Source: Dendrobium chrysotoxum (lineage: Eukaryota; Streptophyta; Magnoliopsida; Asparagales; Orchidaceae). Taken from it: 64,000 nucleotides of DNA. Location: assembly GCA_019925795.1 (NCBI GenBank), contig CM034315.1, positions 27,633,867 to 27,697,866 of the forward strand, written 5' to 3'. Below are positions 56,093-64,000 of this stretch, one piece after another. Numbering within the stretch: position 1 is the stretch's first letter; each line of letters opens with the position of its first letter. The notes under the pieces are model-generated. The model had not been told where the DNA came from. It made no database searches and saw nothing but the letters and a program-made list of their open reading frames with translations. Position numbers and translations under genes: made by a program.

Positions 56093-57630
56093 GTGTTTAT
56101 TTTTGCTTTGTTTCCTTCTTTGATGATGACTCTGTCACCATCGAACCTTTGGATCACTTGTAAATTGGTGGTTTCTAGAATGTTTATTGGCTTATCTGGA
56201 TCATCTGGTAATGGTAACTCTCATTCCTTTAAGGATATGGTTGTTGGGTCGGCTTTTGACTCTCCTCTTATGTTTGATGTTGTGTATACTTATTTTAAAG
56301 GAATTCCATCGCTGATGTTTGATGAGAATGTAATTAATCGGTTGGCCGCTTCTTTTGAATTTACTTTGGTTGGGAAGTTTGTGTTGCGTCAACCTAACCT
56401 AGATGTCATTCGTGCTTTCTTTTCAAACCTAAAGTTTTCTAGATCTTTCTTGATTGGCTTGATAGATCGGTGACATATTGTGATTGAACTGACCAATAAT
56501 TTAGATTATAGTAGGATATTTGCTCGTAGTGTTTATTGTATCAATTCATTTCAAATGTGTTAGTCAAAGTGGACAGCCTTTTTTGACATTAAAGAGGAGT
56601 CACTTATTTCCCCTATCTGGGTCTCTTTTGCAAATATAAGATTACACATGTTTAATGCCCATATTAATTTTATTTTCCCTGGCTTCAATCTTTTGCAGGC
56701 CACTCCATACCGATTAAGCCACCACATCTATTTTGCGCCCGTTAGTGGCTAGGATTTTAGTTGAAATAGATGTGTCGAAGAAAAAACTTAAGGAGATATG
56801 GCTTGGTCCGGAGAATGGTGTCTATTATCAAAAAGTGGAATTTGAGAACTTTTTCATTTTTTGCAATCATTATCATATGCATGGTCATAACAGTATAGAA
56901 TGTTTTATCCAACATCCTTATCTTCACAAGCAAAAGAATCTTCAAAAGCTATAAAAGATAAAGATTTAGGTGTTTATAACTTACATGTTACTGATAATGT
57001 GATTTTGCAAGAAATAGGTACTAATGAGGATAATATTATAGCTATAGAGTCAGCACAGTTTTGCCAATCTATTTTGAATGATGAAACTAAAATTGGAGGA
57101 TCTAAAATTTTGGCTTAGGCTGGAACTTCTAAAGATAGTCATGAGAGGGTGATTGTTAAGGAAGTTAATAATGCCTTAGTGCAAGGCAATGTATCTAATG
57201 TTACTAATGGGGAGAATATTACTGTTGAGCAGTTGAACATCATTTACTCTGGGCACAATAATAGTTTAAATGCTTTTCAATTACCTTGTGTCTCTAATAA
57301 AAATTTAGTTGAATTCAATTCTAATGTTGATATTGATCAATATGTGATGAAACTACAAATGGAATCTCTTTAAATGAGCAGGTTATGATGGAAGAGGGAG
57401 AAATCACACACTCAAAAGATGAGGATTTGGGTTGGGAAGAGAAGGTGGAAGGTGATTCTAATCATCAGGATTTAGTGAATGGTGAAAATGATAATGGTAG
57501 TAAGATTTCTATAGCATCTATTCATGGTGTTAATATTCACAATGATTTAATAAATGTGAGTAGTATGGAGCATGATGAACTTCAGTATACTCATGTGAGA
57601 AATAAGAAAATAATAAGCATAAAAATGTGA
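56093..57630 (+). pseudogene. LINE-4 ORF1
   Basis: The N-terminal part reads VYTYFKGIPSLMFDENVINR and FTLVGKFVLRQPNLDVIRAF (to about 56640), which fits the DUF4283 domain of plant retroelement ORF1/gag-like proteins. The segment at 56733-56954 reads IWLGPENGVYYQKVEFENFF and the knuckle C-N-H-Y-x4-H-x4-C (56862-56903), whose second Cys is Tyr (TAT). An acidic tail ends with TGA at 57628-57630, directly followed by the ATG at 57631. Stops near 56471, 56563, 56951 and 57116 break it. Confidence 0.8.
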
Positions 57631-60600
57631 ATGTGCAGTCTCCTTGATCTACCAGGTCTCAAACTTTTAAAAAATTTATGTTGTATCCACAATCTGCTTC
57701 TTTTAGTGTTAATTGAGCCCCTCATTTCTGCTATTAAGTTAGCCGAGACTTCTCATTATTTAGGTTTTAAGCATAGTTTTGCAATTGTTCAAACAAAATT
57801 TGGGTCCTTTGGAAGGAACCTACTGTTAATGATATTATTGTTTATTTCCCTCGAGTTTTGCATTGTAATAGTCAAGTATTGCAGTTTAATTGCTATGCTT
57901 CATTTGTCAATGCATCTTCTTCCCATTTAATTAAAAAAGAGTTATGGAACCAACTTATTTCAATCCATAATTTAATTAACTTGTCGTGGTTGGTGGGTGA
58001 TGATTTTAACACAATCACTAACCCTTCTGAAAGATTTGGTGGTTCTAACCCTCTTTTATCAAGCTATGGAGAATTTCAATAATATGATTTTGGAAAATAA
58101 CCTTATTGATATTGGCTTTACTATTAATTCTTTTGCTTGGAATCATGGTAATATGTGGCAATAATTAGATCTTGTGCTCTTTAATGATGTGTGGTTAACT
58201 TCTAATAATAATACCTTTATGGAGCACCTGTGTAATACTTTTTCTGATCATTCCCCTCTTTTTTTGGTATTATGGTGAGGCAGGAGGAGAATTTACCTAA
58301 TTTTAGATTTCAAAATATGTGGCTGCAAAATAACTCCTTTTTAAATTTGGTTCAGGAAAATAAGCAAGCTCCTTTGCATCGTAACAATGATACTATGGGC
58401 ATGAATAGATTATGGCGTAAGCTTAAAAGACTAAAGTATAAAATCAATTGTTGAATAGAAAAGTTTTCAAAGATTTATTCTCCAATATTTTAAATGCTAA
58501 AGATAAACCGATCTCCTTGGAGAAAAACTGTCAACTTGACCCTTCTGATCAAAACCTTAAGAGTCTCCATGAAGCGAAAAGTTCCCTTTTTAAGCTTCAA
58601 GAGCAAGAGGAAATATATTAGAAGAAAAAATTGGCCTCTAATCATCTAATTGAGGGTGATAAGAATACTAGGTATTATCATGCTTTAGTTAAAAAAAATA
58701 GAGCCAAGAATAAAATCTATATTTCTAAGGGAAATTTTACAGAGGAAGCTGGGGAGATTGCCAAGTTTATTGTCGATCATTTCACCAATATTTTTAGTAA
58801 AAGTTTTGAGCCTAGTGCCATTGAGCATTTAGATATCATTCCTAGGATCATTAATCCATAGGACAATATTAAATTTTGTATTCCTCCTTTCATGGAGGAG
58901 GTTAAGCAAACTGCCTTCTACATGAATGTTGATTCCATTGCGGGCCCTGATGGTTATACCCCCAAAATCTTCCAAATGGCTTGGGATATTATTTCTGAAG
59001 ATTTACATGCTATTGTTATGGATTTTTTTGCCTGTAACACTATTCATAAGTTTTCTTAAGTACCTTTATTGTACTTATTCCTAAAAAGGTTGCTGTTAAT
59101 TCTTGGAATGATTTTTGTCTTATTAGTCTATACTCATTTTCTAGTAAGCTTATATCTAAACTTTTGATGAACTGAATCGCTCCTTTGCTTCCAAGATTAA
59201 TCTTTCATAATTAAGCTGATTTTTTTAAAGGTAAGGCTATTTCTAACAATATATTACTTGCTCAGGAACTTATCCATGATTTGGATCTTAGAGTTAGAGG
59301 TGGGAACATTATTTATAAACTTAACACTACTAAAGCATATGATAAAATTAGTTGGAATTTTTATTATATTATATTGCATTTATTTTGTTTTAATTTTGAT
59401 TTTAATAAGTTGATCAAAAATTTTATTGAAGGTTCTTATTTTTATATTAATATCAATGGTAAAAGAAATGATTTCTTTAAATCTTCTCATGGTTTGAGAC
59501 AAGGTGACGCTATTTCCCCTACGCTTTTTATTATTGCTGCTAAATATCTGTCTAAGGGTCATATCCACTTGTATCCAAGGCACACTAATCTTAATTATCG
59601 TAATGCTGGTGGTTTTCCTATCTCGTATGTTTTGCTGATGACATCATTACTTTCTCCATTGGATCACTAAATATGATTAATTTCTCACTAGATTTCTGTG
59701 CAGCTTTAAGATTGCAAGTGGCCTTTCTTTGAATAAAAAGAGGCATTGTTTTATTTGTCCTAAAAACTTGTGTGCCAACCATATTTCTACTATTAGGGAT
59801 CTTACTTGCTTTAATCATGGTGCATTACCTTTAAAGTATCTTGGGTTTCCCCTTTTTAAAGGCCGGAAAAATCATTTCTTTTTCTTACTTTGATCACCTC
59901 GGTGCAAAATAAACTTAATTCTTGGGAGTGTAATTTTCCTAGTTTTGGTGGGAGATTAATTTTGATAATGAGTGTTTTATGCTCTCTTCCTATTTATATT
60001 TTTCAAACCATTCAACCTACTTTGGCTGTGTGTAATAGACTTGAAAAATTATTCAATAAGTTTTTTTGGAAAGGTAATACTTCCAACTCCAAAATCCTCT
60101 GGTCTACTTGGAGTAACTTTTGTGGTGATTTAGAAGAAGGGGCTTTGGCATGTAATAACATGGTTGATTTGGCGGATGCTTTTTCTATTAAATTATGGTA
60201 CAATTTTCATGCTAAAAATAGTCTTTGGGTTCAGTACATGACTGTTAAATATTGTGTGGGTAAGCACCCTGCTATTTGCACTTATACTAAAGGTGACTCT
60301 ACAGTTTGGAAAAGGCTATGTCTTATCAAATGGGAAGCAGAACCTCATATTAAATGGGGTGTTGGTTATGCTAATTTTTTTTGGCAGGATCAACAGCTGG
60401 GTTACACTTTTATAGATCATATCCTTAATACTTCCTCTACTGCGTCTATTAAGGTGAACTCTTTCATTTCTAACAATTGCTGGGATTACAATAAGCTAGC
60501 TGAGGTCGTTCTTGAATCTATTATTACTCATATTTTGTAAATCCCTTTAAATAATGATACTGATGACTTACTTCTTTATAATTTGTCAAATAATTATCGT

Positions 60601-61570
60601 TTTAATCTCAAGGATGCTTAGAATGTTATTAGAACAATGACTACTATTTCTAAAATCTTCTTTTTAATATGGTATAAAAGTATCCCTACTTCTATTGCGA
60701 CTTTTATTTGGAGAGTTTTGCACAAATTCATCCCAACTGATGAGATCATTATCAAAAAAGGTTTTGTTTTCCCTTCAAAATGTCAATGTTGTTTTCATGT
60801 GGAGAATATGCATCATGTTTTTATTTCTGGTCCTATGGCTTCTAAAATCTATTTTAATGATATCTTTAAATTTAATCATTTTTGTCATAATATTAGTATC
60901 AAAGGTATTTTATATCTTTGGTTTATGACTTCTAGAGGTCATATTAGGAATCGCATACATTCCATTATTTTGTGGTATCTCTAGACTGATAGGAATAATT
61001 GCCTTTTCAATAATGTTGCTAGGATCATCATTCTATTATTAAGAATATTAAAGATAAAATTCTAAAGCTTTTTAATGCTAGTCTTTTAACTTCAAAAACT
61101 TTTAAAAGCTATTCTTTTATCGCTAAGGATTTAGGGATTTTCCTTCCAGGTATGCCAGTTTTTTATGGTACTAATATTATTTATTGGTCTAAACCTCCTC
61201 ATGATTTTTATAAACTTAATAGTGATGGTTCTATCAAAAAAAATTCTTATGGGTATGGTGGTATCATTAGAGATGTTGATGGTAATTTCATTATAACTTA
61301 TGTTGGTCCTCTCCAAAAATATTTTGTCATTTTTGTTGAGCTTTTTGCTATTTTATTTGGTCTTAAATTATGTTTTTCACTAGGTATTATCAATATTTTG
61401 GTTAAGGTTTATGCTTTGCACTTTCTTTATTATTTGAAACACAGAAATGATCTAACATATGGCCCTGAGCTTTTCTATCTTCTTAGAGAAAATAAGCATT
61501 TTATGAGTTTGCTAAATGTCAATATCTCTCATGTGTGTAGAGAGGGGAATACTTGTGCTATTGGTTAGCC
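57631..61570 (+). pseudogene. LINE-4 ORF2: endonuclease, RT, zf-RVT, RNase H
   Basis: Endonuclease: WLVGDDFNTITNPSERFGG near 57990-58050 (GGDFN is GDDFN) and FSDHSPLF near 58240. RT: GPDGYTPKIFQMAW (58945), then LAQELIHDLDLRVRGGNIIY. Motif A reads KLNTTKAYD with the first Asp changed to Asn. SSHGLRQGDAISPTLFI is at 59485. FADDIITFS is intact at 59622-59650, but in a frame shifted from 59281-59670. The thumb and zf-RVT are at 59890-60540 and 60637-60984. RNase H at 61152-61568: NSDGSI and FVELFAIL kept, the third Asp replaced (VKVYAL) and the C-terminal HREGNACADW decayed. Non-functional. Confidence 0.88.
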
Positions 61571-63260
61571 AATTTTGGTTGTAATCTGTAATGCATTATT
61601 GAATTATGTTATCGTAATTTTCCTGCCTTTCTTAAAGGGCCTCATCAGATTAGATAAATTGGGCTTCACTTATGTTAGGATTTAAAGTTGTTTAACCGTC
61701 ACCTTTCCCTTGTTATGGTTTTGGTTTTATCCTTTTACTAGCATTGACTTCTTGGGAATTTATGATATACTTTTGCTAGATTTTGCTGGTTAGTTACCTG
61801 GTTGTGTTGGTTTTGTTGTGAATCCCTCTGGCAATGATTAGAATGTTTTTCATTATGGCCAGATTGTCAACTGCTGCTTATCCTGTTCTATCACAAGAGG
61901 GAGGATTGGCTGCCGAGGGGTGTTTCTCAATATATTTCTGGTTAGTCCTCCTTATTGGCTTAAGTCTTTATGGTTTTGTGTTATTGAGGAGTTCTTCATG
62001 AGATTTTTGCCTTTGATTTTGAAGTTTTAGTTTAGCTAGAATAATGGAGATATAGTGTTTTTGAAGGGAGCAGATTATCAGCTCTTCATATGGTGTTGTA
62101 GCTATTATACTAATTTTTATATAAGTATTTGGTCAGGTGCTTTTCGCATTGTGCTTGGTTCTTGGATCAAATTGGAGTGGTAATTGCAATATTGGCCTCA
62201 TGATTCTGATGATATTACACACCTGAGCTGGATATTCAATCGCTATTCATCTTTCCATCTGGTGTTCACTAAGTGTTTTTTTGTTTACTTTGTGGTGGAT
62301 CTTAGTTTTAGCAATTGATTTTTTCTCTCATTTTGTAGGATCAGACATTATAGCTTCATTAGTTTTAGTTTTTACATGGCAGAGCCATTTGGTTATACTT
62401 TTTTCCATGTCAAATGTAGTTCTCAACATAATGATCATATTTGGGTTAAAGTGGTGATTTTTTTGGCTGAGGATTGTTATTAACTCTTGTGGTTGTTACT
62501 GGTATGTTACTATCCATTTTTTTACCTCATATAATTTAAATCCTAGTTCAGCGGCTAGCACTATATTATCTTATTCAGTGTTGGTTCTCTGGTTGTGTTT
62601 AATGGGTCTTGTTGGAAGAGTTTTAAAAGGTTTCAATTATCTTTTATTAGTATTTTTTGTGCTTTTACTGTTATTATTTGCACTATTGCTTTTTCTACAT
62701 CCCTGCATTGTGTCTTGAAACAATATATTTGTTGGAAGGGCCTGTTCACTAACATTAATTATTTATATCCTAGTTGTTTTATGGTTCATATTAGTTGTTA
62801 TATGGTTTATATTGACTATTTTGCATTGTGGTTATCCTATTATTGCAGTCCTTTTGGAGTGCTTTTTTTGTTGGTTAGTTTTGCCTTCCCTAATGTTTTA
62901 TAGGGCTTTTCATTAGACTCCTGACTTCATTTGGATTATATAATGCTGAGGATCTGGAGTTCTTATGATTGAGTTTTTTAGCATTTGGATTTTTTTTGTA
63001 GAGAGTTACTGCTTTAAGATTATCAAATGGGCATTCTTGATTTTGGGGTGATGGCTTCTTGTCACCCTACAATGTGCTTAGGTTTCATTATATTTGTGTC
63101 GGTAGGGATCTTGAGCTTAAAGGTTTTATTTTTATTTTTTGTAGCTCTTTGGAGCAGTGGAGAGCTCAAGGTCCCTCTTAAGGACCTTGTACTTTTAGTT
63201 TTATTCAACACGCAGGACCCTTTAGGGGTGTCCCCTCAAGAGAATTTTTTTAAAAAAAGA
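61571..63260 (+). other. LINE-4 3' untranslated region
   Basis: T-rich non-coding sequence of about 1.7 kb. The terminal 200 bp share GATGGCTTCT, TTTTTTGTAGCTCT and AAGGACCTTGTA with LINE-2 and the minimal copy. It ends in TTTTTTTAAAAAAAGAAAGG. Confidence 0.7.
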
Positions 63261-63261
63261 A

Positions 63262-63592
63262 AGGAGACTTTTTCTTGTAGGCTCAAAGGACTATTGATCT
63301 CTTGGGCAAGCCTGAATTTTTTTGTCGAAAGATTATTCTGAAAGTTTTTCAAAATATCTTCCTTTTTGGATGATGGCTTCTGGCTGCCCTAGAATGTTAT
63401 TAGGTGATTTTGTAAATCTTAGTACAGGGAATCATGGGCTCATAGGTTTACTTTTGATTTTTTTTTGTAGCTCTATCGAGCATTAGCGAGCTAAAGGTTC
63501 CCTTTAAGGACTTTGTACCCTTTTTTAATATTAACGTGTAATCCCCTCCAGGGGTTTACCTAAAAATAAAAAAAATAATAAAATGAATTCAA
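63262..63592 (+). mobile_element. Minimal LINE copy: 5' end joined to 3' end
   Basis: Begins GGAGACTTTTTCTTGTAGG, like the start of LINE-4. After about 80-90 bp it passes directly to LINE 3'-end sequence (GATGGCTTCTGGCTGCCCTAG, then GTAGCTCT and AAGGACTTTGTACCC) and an A-rich tail near 63563-63590. Both ORFs are absent. Confidence 0.6.
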
Positions 63593-63593
63593 T

Positions 63594-64000
63594 AAATTTT
63601 GCTATGTGTAATAGGCTTGAAAAACTATTCAATAAAATTTTGAATTAGAACTATTACCTTTCTCTTAGCTGAACTCTTCAAAGATACTCTATTATTTTTA
63701 ATGAACTTTATGCTATATTATATGGTTAAAATTTTTCCTTTCTCATGGTATTTTAACATTTGGATTGAAGTTGATGCTATGCACTATCGTAACTATTTAA
63801 AAGAAAATGTAGATAAATTTGCAACCCTGAGCTTTTCTATCTTCTTAGAGAAATTAAGTAATTGATGGCCCTTAAAAAAAAAAAAATTGATGGTCCTTTT
63901 TAATGTCAATATTTCTCAGGTTTACAAAGAAAGGAATGCTTTTGCTAATTGGTTAGCTAATAATGGATGTAATCTTCAATTTCTTACTGATTTCTCCTAT
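63594..64000 (+). pseudogene. LINE-6 fragment: RT end and RNase H, runs off the window
   Basis: Starts with MCNRLEKLFNK (RT C-terminal segment, as in LINE-4 at 60030-60070). It jumps over the zf-RVT region to RNase H (LAELFKDTLL, WIEVDAMHYRNYLKE, IFLEKL) and ends with a decayed ERNAFANWLANNGC-like block. A 13-A run at 63868-63880 interrupts a local duplication (TTGATGG on both sides). It continues beyond 64000. Confidence 0.75.

Larger units (their letters stand above)
55907..63260 (+). mobile_element. LINE-4: near full-length L1-type LINE
   Basis: Starts with GAGGAGACT at the A tail of LINE-2 and contains a 5' untranslated part, ORF1 with a DUF4283-type domain and knuckle, ORF2 with all domains, a 3' part and a short A-rich end near 63248-63258. 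It is the most complete LINE here. No clean target duplication is visible because both edges are A-rich and border other copies. Confidence 0.83.

Noticed and set aside
62595..63341. Hydrophobic ORFs at the end of LINE-4
   Set aside because: Same reason: T-rich 3' untranslated sequence, not conserved between LINE copies as protein.

Overview
The window is transposon-rich DNA from a flowering-plant nuclear genome. It is AT-rich and carries long Ty1/copia LTR retrotransposons of the SIRE/Maximus type, L1-type LINEs with a plant RNase H domain, and a small Mutator-like element holding a piece of a plant thaumatin-like (PR-5) gene. I see no intact host gene. Nearly every coding region is broken by stops, frameshifts or deletions. 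I cannot tell monocot from dicot.

Layout. 1-7601: copia element A (minus strand), whose 3' LTR is cut by the window edge. 7602-12889: no genes; AT-rich, with repeats, a GC-richer island, GTCAAC palindromes and a short-period repeat. 12890-15065: a truncated LINE (LINE-1, plus strand). 15066-47356: a nest of insertions. The outer copia element E has element B in its 3' LTR (five-base target duplication AAATT on both sides), and B has element C in its pol. LINE-3 (minus strand) lies in E's integrase, and a 1268-bp Pack-MULE with a 9-bp target duplication lies at E's gag start. 47357-48954: unclassified. 48955-64000: a head-to-tail row of plus-strand LINE copies (LINE-2, LINE-4, a minimal 5'-3' copy, and LINE-6 running off the end).

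How the parts work together. Each copia element would read gag (two zinc knuckles around a coiled coil), protease, integrase, reverse transcriptase and RNase H. A, C and E also keep part or all of a third ORF at the envelope-like position. The most interesting feature is regulatory. All four families carry pairs of 15-bp palindromes (consensus ATCGTMCWGKACGAT) about 20 bp apart. The array begins 43-45 bp upstream of a TATA-like box in six LTR copies (65 bp in element A). A second array with its own TATA-like box sits just upstream of the third ORF in elements A and C. This suggests an internal promoter for ORF3 that shares control with the LTR promoter. LTRs of the different families also share a GGTCAACTTGACC block, a hairpin-forming minisatellite and a G tract that grows from 6 to 22 bases.
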